Source: Camellia lanceoleosa
Taxonomy: Eukaryota; Streptophyta; Magnoliopsida; Ericales; Theaceae
Reading direction: 5' to 3'
Assembly (NCBI GenBank): GCA_025200525.1
Contig: CM045763.1
Coordinates: 90,439,470-90,503,469 of the forward strand
Length of the DNA stretch: 64,000 bases
In this document: positions 47,232 to 59,640 of the stretch, in pieces
Layout: every line of letters begins with the position of its first letter
Numbering within the stretch: the stretch's first letter is position 1
Position numbers and translations under genes: made by a program
The notes under the pieces: generated by a model
Database searches by the model: none
What the model saw: only the letters and a program-made list of their open reading frames with translations
What the model was told of the DNA's origin: nothing

Positions 47232-47472
47232 TAAATAATTGGGTCCGAGGCCGCTTGATAAATGATTGGACCTGAGGCCGCTTGTTAAATAATTGGGCCG
47301 ATGCCGCTTGATAAATGATTGGGCCCAAGGCCGCTTAATAAATGATTGGGCCCGAGGCTACTTGATAAATGATTGGGCCCGAGGCTGCTTGTTAAATGAA
47401 TGGGCCCAAGGCTGCTTGTAATATGATTGGGCCCAATGCCGCTTGTTATATGCTGGGGCCTAAGATCGCTTG
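47232..47472 (+). repeat. 27-bp minisatellite, about nine units (LTR A, copy 2)
   Basis: Same unit as 38385-38493 (TTGGGCC.GAGGCCGCTTG), expanded to about nine copies with more variation. Confidence 0.9.
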
Positions 47473-49256
47473 GTTTATACGATTATGGATATTGTAAAAA
47501 CCATATGATCATCTACTTACATCGCCATCAGATATTACTCATTGAACTTCACTCACCCAATTTTATGTATGCACATGTAGGTGATCAGCAGTATAGAGCA
47601 CACCCCTAGAGTCAACTTCAGGAGCCTTTTTGTGAACCAATCGAGTCATGCCTCGAAGCCAGAGTTTTGTCTTAACTCACACCATACTTTGACCTTATTA
47701 TGTTTTGCTTTCATGGTCTTGGGTTGTAAACACTATGTACAATTTCCCCATGGCTGTTATATTTTTGATGGGCATATATATGTATTATTGTGTGTAGACG
47801 CGCCTGAACGTCTCGAGAAAATCCCGTTTTGTTCATTGGACTCACTACTGTTCGGACTCAATGTCACGGTTCTGAATCTAATCTCACAAAGTGCAATGCA
47901 AGATCGATAAATCACCAAAGAGTCCAAATCCGGAAAATCATTTTGAAAAACTGATTTTTAGAAAGAAATGCCAAACATGGACTGCTTTGCCAGATACAGA
48001 GTTGTCACCTAAATATTTTATTTTGGGGGAATTTAAGAAACCCTGACTCGTGCCTAAGGCCACGTGTCCATCATCACCAAAGTTGCCTCAGCTCAGGAAC
48101 TTGGGTACGAGAGGGGAAAGTCATGCAATGAGCACCCCCACTCGCTCGATCAAAGATCGGCCTTTACTAACATGATATCTTGTTTTTGAAAAACACATGT
48201 GCTCTTATTCCAGTTATTAACCTAGAATTACTATATGATGCGCACAGCATACAAGTATAGACTGGATTACCTAAGTTGGAACAAAGCATTGCATATTTGT
48301 TTTGAAAACAGTTTGCTACTCGCAAGTAGGCTAAAATATGGATTTTGCCACCCTCAAGTGGGTTTAGAAAACATGGTGATTTGCCACTCTCAAGTGGGCT
48401 TAAAATTTGCAATCAATGAATTGTCCTAATTCAAATAACCCAACCTTCACCCACAGGCAATCAGGCAGTTATATCACATAAGCAAATAGCCTCATGGTAA
48501 GCATGCTATCATGGCAGTCACTCACACACATGCAAGGATGCTAAAACATAAACACTTACCGAGTACTCTGAGCCAAAACAAAAGCTATGTTAGAAATCAA
48601 TGCATGATCCTAGTTATGTCAAGAATGCCTAATGCAACACATACAAAATGCAACTAAGATAGGCTCGGCTATTCTAAAATGTTATGTAAAATGCAATTTG
48701 ATACATGTATTCAAACAGGAATTGAAATACAATGCGGTTAGCATGATGCGCCGAGCCTGGTGCATGCAAGACAGATGAATGAATGCAAACATATGAACAT
48801 AAGGATGCTAATTAAAACATGTCCTAAAACTAACCATCGTAAGCTGGTAAATAAAAAAGAAGAAAGAAGTGGGGGTTGGAAGACATGCATCACACACACG
48901 CACACTTATTACAAATTTGCCCTCTCGACGGAGGGTCCGAATAAATAATACAAAACCAACTAGCTAATCTAAGCTAACCTAATTAAATTAGTTATTACAC
49001 GACGAAATGAATAACAAGTTACAACTACTTATTACACAACATTAACTAACTAAGCAATCTAAATGAGCATGCAAACTAAATGAATGTGGGCTGCCCCAGC
49101 TCTGCTTTGAATGACAAAGGATGCATGCATGCTTGAATTGCCTTGTTCGGAAATCCCTCGCGACGCCCCGACTTGCCTCTATTTGCAATTGACCTCAGAA
49201 CACTGCACAAAGCTCCAAAAGGTTGAAACTCCACCCTGGAAATCTGTGGGAAGGCT

Positions 49257-49353
49257 GCCGACCAGCTATTGGCCTTAGAGACCACCTGCCGACCACTTTT
49301 GTGGTGAAAAACCAGAAAAAGTGGTCGGCCAAACCACCATCTGGGCCGACCGG
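49257..49353. repeat. GCCGACCA / GTGGTCGGCC words in LTR B (first cluster)
   Basis: GCCGACCA starts at 49257 and 49288, its complement GTGGTCGGCC at 49321, and GCCGACCGG near 49345. A second cluster is at 51721-51810. Confidence 0.7.
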
Positions 49354-49689
49354 TTCCGCCTCGGTTTCTGGTTTTCTACAATAGGAGGCAAGAAAGAGAG
49401 ATGGCAAAGTATTCGCAACACATGTGTGCACAACCACTCTCCCCATCATTGCATAAGCTCAAGGGAGTGTAGTCCTTGACCCTCGGGCCATCAATCATGC
49501 ATCTCGATGCATGATGGCCGAGGAGTCGAATTGCATGACTCAATGTGAAATGAATGCACATACAAGCACCTAAAGCCAACAACTCCGTCATGGGTAGTCA
49601 AGAGTGTCGGCGATTGGGAATCGAGGCACGTTTCATCATTTCAAGCATGAAACGTCCCTCGGTTCCCGTGTTTAGACTAACTCTTATTC

Positions 49690-50230
49690 CAAACACAATG
49701 CAACAAACAAGGCATGCACCAATGCAACTCTAGCATGCAATCTGAATGCAATGCAACTAAGTCATGCAAATATGCAAGGGATAACATGCAAACATGCAAC
49801 TAGCATACACAATGCTATGAACTAACAATGGCATACTCAATGCACATGACACTTAGCATACACAATGCACATAGAAACTAACATACACAATGAGATGAAC
49901 AAGGCATACACAATGCAATGATCAATCATGCGACAACATGGCATACTCAATGCTATGAACTACAATGGCATACTCAATGCAAAATCGACTTAAACCAAAA
50001 TGGATGGGCCTCAGCCACACCCAAATCAGTGGCCAATAGATGATGGAAATAAGGCATCAAAACACATACGATCATGCACAATGCAACGGCCCCAAGTCTA
50101 AGGCACAAAACACAACTTTCCAAACGCATTGAAACGATGAAATATGGAGTGCAATGACACATGTTTCAGCTCTGAAACGGCATACAAAATGACTTCGAAT
50201 TATGCAAACAACTCATGTAATGCATGTTGA
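49690..50230. repeat. Degenerate CATACACAATGCAA word array
   Basis: CATGCAA, GGCATACTCAATGC and GCATACACAATGC recur many times at irregular spacing of about 25-35 bp. Similar words extend thinly through 48480-51300. No protein was found in this stretch. Confidence 0.6.
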
Positions 50231-51720
50231 ATGGCTCAAGCATCGAAACTAGTGAAGTGTATTACACTATAGGCGTGCAAGGCAATGCTCAAATGGCCAA
50301 ACCAACTCCAAACAGACCCTATGCAGGCCCAAAACAGTAGCAAAATGAGTTGGGATGATGGCTTGAAAGGCACAAAAATAAAGTTCATGCAATGGCTCAC
50401 AAAATAGGGTATAAAAGCACAACTCTCAAGGGCACTTAAAGAGTGGAAAACATGGAAGTATGACAACCCTATATACTCTAAAATATCATGCTCAATGATG
50501 CCAAAACATGAAAATACCTCAAGTTAAGCATGCAAGGGACTTCAAAACTCGAAGCTAGTCAAGGCTATTACACAACAAGCATGCATAGCAAGCATCTTTC
50601 GACCAAGAAGCCTCAAAATAGAGCTAAGGCAGCCCAAAATATAAACAAAACCAGGTTGGAGCATGGCCAAAATATGCTAGAGTAGAGGGCCAAAACATCA
50701 TGCATTCTAAGCTAGTAAACATGATTTACACTACAAGCATATGAAGCATGTGAGAGGGTACCAAACCAGCCAAAAACAGAGTCATGGCATGCCAAATGAT
50801 GACCAAAAATCCACTAAAATATGACCAATACATGAAAAAATGACATGCTACTTTGATAAGCCACAAAAGGGATTACTCTACACATGCAAGAGGCAAACCC
50901 AAGGTGACCAAACCAGCCATAGAAAGAGTCTAGGCAGGCCCTAAAAGTCACCAAAAAGTGCCTGAACCGAGCCTTGAAAGTATGAAAACATATGCTCCTT
51001 TGATAGGCCAAAAATGCAAGCAAACAAGACCAAAAGAGAGAGGGTCACCCCTCTCTGATTTAGGGCCTCAAAACCACATGCCAACCACTAAAAATCCATC
51101 GGATTTCAGTGGCTAAAAGGCCATGCAAGGGTTAACTCAAAGACCTTATGGCATGGCACAAAACAAGGCCAAATAGGGCATGCAAGAGGGAAGATGACCC
51201 TCAGCACCAAAAGGGCCTTAAACAAACATAAAAAACACTTAAATATGGAGCTTTTTTCAGTTGACAACAAAGCTCAAATAAGCATGCAAGTATGGCTAAG
51301 AGAGTGATCAAGACAAAGCTTAAAAAGAGAGAAAAGAGATTACCCTTGAAGCTCAGCAAAACCAGCAAGTTCCTCAGCCAAAAACCACCCTTTTAACCTC
51401 CAAAAATAACCTCTAGGAACCTCAGTTCAATGGTAAGGATGTATGGCTAAGAGTTGAGGTGTTAAAGGTCAAGAACAATACACACTTTTGGCTCAAAATA
51501 TAGAGATATAGAGAGAGATATGTGTTTGTGCTTTAGGAAATTTTTTGAACCTGGTTCAAGGAGAGAGAGAGCCTCTCTTATAGAAGAAACAAAGGGTTCA
51601 AGCTTCTTGGAGAAGCTAAACTTGGATGCAATCCCTCCATACATGTGTATGGAGGATACAGTCTGTGCCCTCCAGCTGGCATAGCTGGCATCCATTCAGT
51701 CAGACAAAATAGGAGAAAAC

Positions 51721-51810
51721 CTGCCGACCAGAAAAGGTGGTCGGCCTGCTACTTTTAGTGGTCGGCCGACCACCCAAAGTGGCTTCCCAGAAAAAAAAAA
51801 GTGGTCGGCC
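51721..51810. repeat. GTGGTCGGCC words in LTR B (second cluster)
   Basis: GTGGTCGGCC starts at 51737, 51758 and 51801, that is 21 and 43 bp apart. Complementary GCCGACCA lies at 51723 and 51764. Confidence 0.75.
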
Positions 51811-53041
51811 ATGGGAATTGGTGGTCTCCACACTGAAAACAAGCCAATGGTGGGGTGGGAAACTAGAAAATGTGGCCCAAAGACCAAGAAAACCAGTTTC
51901 CTGACCAAAAAATCGACTGGCAAGAAGAAAAGTGGTTTCCAAGGATAAAAGCTGGTCTCTGTCACGACCCAAACCCGGCCCTATGGGTTTAGCAATCAGA
52001 ATCGCCGAGATTACTAAAGGCTCAATAAAGAATATCTGATCAAACAGACAGTATGTACTCGGAAGCCAAAAACAAGAAATAACTAGTGTCCATAGAGCTG
52101 TGAAAATCTGTATGCCAAAAACATTTTTCATGCATTCAAACAGTTCAAAACAGGACAATCTATACAATCATTTACAAACATTCAAGACGGGACCAAGTCC
52201 TCGATAACTGTACAAGAAAACAAAGAGATCTATACAAAGAGTACAAAACAAGATGGAGACCGATAGGGACACAAAAACACCCCAAGCCATAGCATGGCAA
52301 CTCGAACCTCGCAGTGAGGCACATAGGTCGGCTTGACAAAATCGGGACCAACCCACGCCCTAGCTCCGGTGCGTCACCGAGAACCTACATATGTATATAA
52401 ACAAAGTGAGCTAAAGCCTAGTGAATAACATAATGTAAAGAGGTTATGAATGAATGTCCTTACAAGAATGAAATCAGTTCATTAAACAAGATTTGATCTT
52501 TCAAGATTTGATCAATCACCATATGTGGTACACCCATTAGCCTATAAACAAGAGGTCCAAAAGGACCGGCCTTAACGACCCAACAAAGAATGATGGCCAT
52601 CGACAAGAAATGATATGGTTTCACAAGGAAACCGACAGAGCTCAGTAAAGAAACTTGAATTGCTAAGGATGCCACAATCTGATTGAATACAGGACATACA
52701 TTCATTCAGTAAACAATAGCAGTTCAATAAACAGTTCAATTCAGTATTCAAAAGATAACCATTTTGAACATATCTTTACACAATTGTTACTCACAGAGAT
52801 TGGGCTAATAGCAGCTAGAGCGCGTCCCCAAGAGCCAACCCTAAACAGTTAACAAATAGAACACACACTAAGTTCACAGTTGGGAAGGATGATAATTAAA
52901 TCCCTAAATTTCCTTGGTGTGGTTCTATGTCTAAATCCTCATTAAGATGCCTTAAACTAGGCCTAGGAATGCCTAGGATGGGATGAGGATGCAAAAATAC
53001 ACTTAGAAAGCAATTCCAAAATTTTCAGTGAAACAGGGCCT

Positions 53042-53312
53042 CCGCTCGAGCGCAGGTTTCCCCGCTCGAGCGGACAAGCAAAACAAAGGTCCCCGCTCGA
53101 GCGCCAACTTCCCCGCTCGAGCGTGACACACAATCCTCCGCTCGAGCGCACATTCCTCCGCTCGAGCGGACTGATGAACAGTGCAAGATGCTGGATGCTC
53201 GATTTCTCCGCTCGAGCGTGAAACACTCCGCTCGAGCGGACTGTAAAACAAGTCGAAGAAAATGCTGGGAGCATGAATTCCCCGCTCGAACGGCACTTCC
53301 CCCGCTCGAGCG
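53042..53312. repeat. Array of ten CCGCTCGAGCG words in five 20-bp pairs
   Basis: Starts at 53042/53062, 53093/53113, 53138/53158, 53208/53228 and 53282/53302. Each pair is exactly 20 bp; gaps between pairs are 31, 25, 50 and 54 bp. One copy (53282) reads CTCGAA. On the minus strand TCCCAG starts at 53270 and a relative (ATCCAG) at 53196, each 20 bp past a pair. The open frames crossing the array are spurious. Confidence 0.97.
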
Positions 53313-53711
53313 GACATCAAAAATCTGGAAAATCCAGATTCAACCTCCAAGTTCCAAACCAAGTTTGATGCCCCCAATTCGATCCTCTTGGGCCCATTTT
53401 CTGGAAAAACTCTTTCAAACACGTAGAATAACACGTTTTAAAGCTCAATTTATAAAAATCAAAGCCCAAGGGAAGTTTAATCAAGCTCAATTTCAAACTA
53501 ATTTTCAAGAACATGCATGAACAACATTCAAACATGACATGCATGGGTTAAAACCATTTCAAAGCTTCAACTCTTGCTCCAAAGAGCTCAATCTTTTCAA
53601 AACAAGATGAAAACATGGATTTAAACATGATTATGAACATGCATGTGGCATTTGACCATGAAACCAACTCCAAACTCACTAAATTCAACATGCATGCAAC
53701 AACTAGGCTTC

Positions 53712-54056
53712 TGTGGGAGCCAAAAAATAATATATATCAACTTATTGGGCTAACCCAAACAAGGCTTGCTAAAGCCCCAACTATTGGGCCTTTCGGCCCA
53801 CCCCCGTCTATAAAAGGAAGGGACCTCATAACATACATGTATGTTCTCATCTTTCTACACACAACACACACCCCTCCAAATACATATACTATTTCTTCCT
53901 TGATACAGGTACTGACTTCATCATCGGAGAGTCCCCGGCCGGCAACCCCGGTTGGGTGGCACCGACTATGTTCATCATTGCAGATCTATAGGGGTGAAGC
54001 TCCTCTTCGTTGGATCTCCCCAACATCCATGTGAGAGGATATTTCATGGTCTCACC
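53712..54056 (+). repeat. 5' LTR of element D
   Basis: It starts TGTGGGAGCC, with a TATAAAAGG box at about 53811-53819, and ends GGTCTCACC where the 3' LTR has CTCACA. Confidence 0.9.
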
Positions 54057-54058
54057 AT

Positions 54059-54076
54059 TGGCGCCGTCTGTGGGAA
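54059..54076 (+). other. Primer-binding site of element D
   Basis: TGGCGCCGTCTGTGGGAA, the TGGCGCC-type site used by many plant gypsy elements and different from the tRNA-Met type elsewhere in this window. Confidence 0.85.
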
Positions 54077-55000
54077 CGACTGAATGAGATCAACGAAGAA
54101 CACAACAAATATACTGCTGTAAGTAAACATATACTGGTTGCTGTGAGGTCAATACACTTTCCACAAAAGCAAAAATCAATCCCAAGTAATACGGCCCACA
54201 ATTGGGTTTTTTGCTTCTTTCATTCTGATTATGTTTTTTGCTAAAGTTCAGGTATATATATATATACACATCTATGTATGTATCTATTTAAGCTCACAGA
54301 TTTCATCAAAGCATTGTTGAATATTAATATTGCTTAGAAAGGTTGTCAAAACAAGATGAAGTTAGTAGCTGTTTTCTCTCTCTAAAAATGGGTTTCACAC
54401 CTTTATTGGTGCAAACATCTTTTCGGCAATTCAATAAAGTTATTCGGCTAAATTCATACGTGGGTCTGTCCATTTATTTATTTATTCTTTGTCTCTCAAA
54501 ACTTAGCTTAAGGTTGATGCTTGACATGTATGCACGTATACCCATACTAGAACTTTTTATAGAATCCAAGGTTGGGTCTCTTATTCTCATTTTGATTCAA
54601 CTCAATTCGCAATATGCATATCTACGTACATATAATATTATATATCTGTGATGCTAGTTGTGGTGGGTTGATTTTTTGAATATCATTTTTTGTGTAGCTA
54701 AAACCAATAAGAACAAAAACAAAGCAGAGCATTTTCACTCATTCTCTCTAAAAGTGGGTTTTAGCTCTTTTCGGCATCACTAGTAGGGTTTCTCGGCCAA
54801 AATCATGCATGATCTATTCATCACCAAATGGGTCTTCACTTTTTCTCTCTCTCTACTAAATTGACATAAATAAAGCCATGAGTTATTATAACCTGTAATT
54901 TAACATTTTTTACTTCGTAATTTATGAGAATATGAAGCAATCTATACGGCTTTTGTTGCTCAAATAATTTTTGGTGTTTTATAAAGGAGGTTTGAAAGCT
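54077..55000 (+). other. Leader part of element D, no gene seen
   Basis: AT-rich sequence with no recognised protein; the TCGGC words are sparse here. Confidence 0.5.
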
Positions 55001-58000
55001 CCATCATCAACCTCATCCACAGACTGTTTGGCACTGCACCTTAATATAATATTCAGCACTAATTATTCGGCACTTCATAGTTGGAAATATAATATTGGGC
55101 ACTTTATTATTCGGCACTTAATATGATGTTCGGCACTGCACCTTAATATAGCACCATCATCTCGGCTTCATTGCTCAGCGGTTTAGTTCGACATCAAAAT
55201 TAACCATCTTGGCCAAGCCAAGCTACTACTCAGCAACCTACCGCTGAAAATCGACAAACCAACAAGGCTATTCGGTAGCTCTTCCATCCTTCTCGGCATC
55301 ACTATGCTCACCCAAGCTTTCCCCGACGCTCACCCAAAATGATTCTCGGCAGCCCATACGTCACAACATTGGCACCTCTCGGCCACTGAAGCAGTTTGGG
55401 AACCCGCCTTCCTCGGCATTGCCATTGGCCTATCAACTCATCAAGGAAATATTTTCGGCACAACCAACACACTATTCGGCAACCACCAACTAACCAACTT
55501 ACATCCACCGTCCCAATGAACAAGCCGGCAACTCATCGGCTTATTTGGCAACTTTTATTTTCATTCACTTTGCATAGTATTACTCATCGGCATATTATCA
55601 ACAAAGTTTCGACGACTTAATTGTTTTATTTGCATTCCCTCTGCATGTTATCAACTTATTCAACTTGTTTGGCTCTATGCTCTCGGCGTAAAACTAGCAC
55701 CACGACTTGCTGAAATCCACATCTAACAATACTAGCGGATTCTCGTCGATTCAGGAAGTTCAAAGCCACTCATTAGAGGAGCAAAAAAGTAACCGATGCT
55801 TGCCGATAGTTGCGCAACAGCCCATAATTTCAGCAAACTGCAATTTTCAGCGTTCTCAAAACCCAATTTCGATCATACCAGTGTGAAGTACTCTTTGAGA
55901 CGAGTCCAACGCAAAAAACGGCATCAAAATCGGACTTAAAACGAAGGAGATACAAGGCCTCAAAGTCACAAGCTCAAAACTGGAACTCTGCCTTTCACGA
56001 GATGCAGCAGGAAGGTGATGAAATAAGAATTTATCATGCGCTTCTCAGCACAATGTGCTCCGTTGCATCTTACCGCATTCCAGTTAATCGGATGGTCCAA
56101 TAATTTTGAGGACGCCTACCCTCTAGTTTTTTTTGCTGTGTAGGATCCATTTTTGAGGTCCGATTTTGTGAATTTCGAGTTTTAGCTTGGGATCAATCGA
56201 CTGGCAAATCGGGGACGTTAAATGATAGTTCACCGGTCAGATCGTGTCCGATCAATGTGCAATTTTAATAGCAGGCTCCTAGAGCTGGGCCATGATCATC
56301 CATCTTCACTGATCACTCACCTCAACTTGAATTTCTTTTACATTCGGCTATCACAACTACGGATATACGGAAACCAACAAACCAACTTGTCCACAATTAA
56401 TTCGGCAACTTAGTGACTTAATCGGCTCATAACTTATTCGGAAAAAATTACACAGCATGTATCATTCGGCACATTATTTTGGCGCTCGGCACGGACATGT
56501 TACTCGGCAATACTGAGAACTAAGGCAATTGCTCGGCAAAGCTGCCAAGCTACTTCAGTGACTTATTTGGCTTATATATTCGGCATATCAACAACTGCAA
56601 ATTCACCACTTATTCGGCACAAACATCTCGGGAATTCGACTAACATTATTTGGCTCCTTGATTACTCGACAAGACTACTCGGCCACACGCGGTAACATGC
56701 TCCATAACATTGGACATCCTTGGCACAAAATTACAATTATTAACCGTTATTAACTTGCCTACCATTTCGACAAAAGTCCCATACTTATTATCTCGGCGTA
56801 GAACTAGCATCTCGGCTTGACGAAATCAACATCTGAATATACAAGTGGATTCGGATCAAATGAAGGAGTGCAAACACACCACGCCGATCAGCGAAGAAGT
56901 CACCAAAGTTCACTGAAAATTGCGATACGGCTTACATTTTCCGACAACTGAAATTTTCAAAGCTATCAAACTCAATTTTTACCCACACCAACGTGAAGTA
57001 CTCATTGAGACGAGTCCAACGCAACAAACCGCGTCAAAATCGGAGCTCAAACGAAGCCGTACGGGCCGATCAAAGTTTGCCCAGAAAATAAATTCCTTCG
57101 CTGGAGAAGACAACCCAGCATGATATGCAGAAATAATCCTGTGCTTCGCAGTTGCATTACACCCTATTGATCTGAGCCATTAGATCTATTTTGGCTGTAA
57201 TAACGCCATCAGGAGTCTGATCACAGCAATCCAATAGTCCTTTCCAGCTATTTGATGCATTCCGCGTCCATCCATACGGTCAAAATATGCAATTTCAGCT
57301 CGCAATATATATATATATATATATATTAAATAAATAAATAATTATAGATTTTATTCAAAAAATTGAGCGCAATGACTCATTTCGCATTTACCAAGCAGCC
57401 TACTTTGTCTCGGCTTCATTCCGATTTCACCATGTCACCGAACAGGGGCACAAAATCCGTTTCAAATTGTTATCGGTCTACTCAGCAATTTTGTCCCAAG
57501 ACAATTTTATTCCTTTCGAATAACCAATGTCATTCAAAAGCAATGGGGCAAATATACGTTATATAAGAAGCTCAACTTCACTAAATTGGCAACCATTGCC
57601 AACCAAGTTCTTAGCAATAAGAAGCTCAACTTCACTAAATTGGCAACCATTGCCAACCAAGTTCTTAGCAAATTTATCTCCGAAGGAATGCCGACACACC
57701 GCGAAGCTAAGAAAAATCGCCGACCAAACGATCGGCACAATCACCGACCCAAGTGTAAACAGACACCGATGTTTTGACAACCGCCATTACTCGGCGGTGC
57801 ATCAACTTTACTTGGCAAGATTATTCGCCATTATTAATTCAACATTATACATGATCATTATTCTAGTGCATCAACTTTATTTGGCTAAGCAAGTTTATTT
57901 GTCAACTTTATGCATTGTCAAACTTTATGCAGCCACATTGGCCACAATTTTTGGCAACCTTTTTCCCCTAACATTATTTGGCAATACAATTGCCCACCGA

Positions 58001-58450
58001 TATCACCAATTTTTCGCTTCCAATCGGGGCACATCACCGATCATCATCTCTAAGACCTTTGACATGCACGATACTCGCCAACTTGGTACAAACATTACAA
58101 GAATGTTTACTTGAGTTACAAACTCCGCTCTTTTCACCTGACTTGAAAAGCGCTTTTTTTGGGAACAATCGGCTTGCATATTTTTTGCGTCATTATTTTA
58201 CCAAAGTTTAATCTTCCTGCAACATAGGGCAATGGGAATCTACATTCCTCTCGACTAACACCTGTCATTCAAAAGCAATGGGGCAAGTCTACCTTGGACT
58301 AAAACGCAAACCGAACAACTCGGCAATTAAATAGGCGCCCAATATCTACTCGGCAATTCCATACAAGCAGAGCAATATTATTGGTGATTAACACGTCCAC
58401 CTTATTCGGATACATTATTCAAAAGTCCTTGCCATATTGGCACTTAGTTG
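55001..58450 (+). repeat. TCGGCA-word-rich, non-coding core of element D
   Basis: TTCGGCA, CTCGGC and TCGGCTT occur dozens of times. Two segments about 1.1 kb apart (from 55680 and 56795) repeat the same order of blocks: CTCGGCGTA.AACTAGCA, GTGAAGTACTC.TTGAGACG, AGTCCAACGCA and TCAAAATCGGA. A 54-bp tandem duplication lies at 57565-57672. Confidence 0.8.
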
Positions 58451-58725
58451 CCACTTAAAATTAGAAAAAGTCTCCAGCAGATGTAATCTGCACTTCGACA
58501 GAGCGCAGATTAGCAAAGGCCTACACCCTTGACCGGGGTTATAATATCATGAGTCCACACCTCTCGAGGTAATAATACCGTGGTCCATTTTTTGATTGAT
58601 ATATCTACTTTATTTAAATCTATCTTACTTGATTCAGGTAATCATTTTCGTGCTTAGCATATAGCAATATTTATAGCTCAGCATAAAATTCCATATTTGG
58701 AAGCAATCTTTACACTCGACAATAT

Positions 58726-58999
58726 ATTACACCCTTGCCCGGGGTTATAATACCGCGGCCTACACCCATGCCCAGGGGTTAGAATACCGTGGCCTACACC
58801 CTTGCCCGGGGTTATAATACCGCAGCCTACACCCATGCCCAGGGGTTAGAATACCGTGGCCTACACCCATGCCCAGGGGTTAAAATATCGTGGCCTACAC
58901 CTATGCCCGGGGGTTAGAATACCGCGGCCTACACCCTCACCCGGGGGTTATATTACCGCGGTCTACAGCCCTTGTCCGGGGGTAACAATACCGTGGCCC
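58726..58999 (+). repeat. 34-bp minisatellite in element D
   Basis: Unit CCTACACCCATGCCCAGGGG plus TTAGAATACCGTGG, about eight units with CCCGGGG/CCAGGGG variation; a decayed copy starts near 58524. Confidence 0.92.
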
Positions 59000-59061
59000 A
59001 TCATTATGATTTGTTTGTATTCCTTTCTGGGTTTTAGCTCAACCCCCCTCATCTTATGATC

Positions 59062-59160
59062 AAAACATACGTACATTTATACATACATTCAAAACATACG
59101 TACATTTATACATACATTCAAGATATACATACATTTACACATACATTCAAGCATGCATTC
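59062..59160 (+). repeat. 29-bp tandem repeat in element D
   Basis: AAAACATACGTACATTTATA plus CATACATTC, about three units, decaying into CATACATGCA-like words. Confidence 0.88.
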
Positions 59161-59305
59161 AAGCATACATGCAGTCATCCATTCATATGTTTTATTCATT
59201 TATCAAATGTATTCTTTGTCAAAGGACCTAACATCTATTTGAACAGCATAACTCGGCAATAAAACTCTCATTCCTTCTACAAAGCAGCGAAAGTTTTGGG
59301 GCAAT

Positions 59306-59640
59306 TGTGGAGCCAAAAATAATATATATCAACTTATTGGGCTAACCCAAACAAGGCTTGCTAAAGCCCCAACTATTGGGCCTTTCGCCCACCCCGCCTA
59401 TAAAGGAAGGGACCTCATAACATCTGGTATGTTCTCATCTTTCTACACACAACACACCCCTTCAAATGCATATACTATTTCTTCCTTGATCAGGATGACT
59501 TCATCATCGGAGAGTCCGTACCAAGAACCCCGGTTGGGTGGCACCGACTATGTTCATCATTGCTTGAGATCTCAGGTGAAGCTCTTCTCTTCGTTGGATC
59601 TCCACAACATCCATGTGAGAGGATATTTCATGGTCTCACA
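59306..59640 (+). repeat. 3' LTR of element D
   Basis: It starts TGTGGAGCC after the purine tract AAAGTTTTGGGGCAA, and ends GGTCTCACA before GCTTC. It differs from the 5' LTR by several small deletions as well as substitutions. Confidence 0.9.

Larger units (their letters stand above)
53712..59640 (+). mobile_element. Complete non-coding LTR retrotransposon D (LARD-like)
   Basis: LTRs of 345 bp (53712-54056) and 335 bp (59306-59640), GCTTC target duplication (53707-53711 and 59641-59645), a primer-binding site and purine tract. The 5.2-kb interior has no gag or pol that I can recognise. Such elements must borrow proteins from an autonomous relative. The interior is full of TTCGGCA/CTCGGC words and carries an old internal duplication and minisatellites. 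It lies inside LTR C. Confidence 0.92.

Noticed and set aside
53042..53312. CRISPR-like array
   Set aside because: Short repeats separated by unique spacers look superficially similar, but the word is 11 bp, the spacers are 9-43 bp, the host is a plant, no cas genes occur, and the array lies within a plant LTR.
53003..53434. Minus-strand 143-residue frame with SARAGE repeats
   Set aside because: The repeated residues are translations of the CTCGAGCG words.
57534..58211. Open frame of 195 residues in element D
   Set aside because: It crosses a 54-bp tandem duplication and has no retroelement or host domain; the strand and frame show no constraint by eye.
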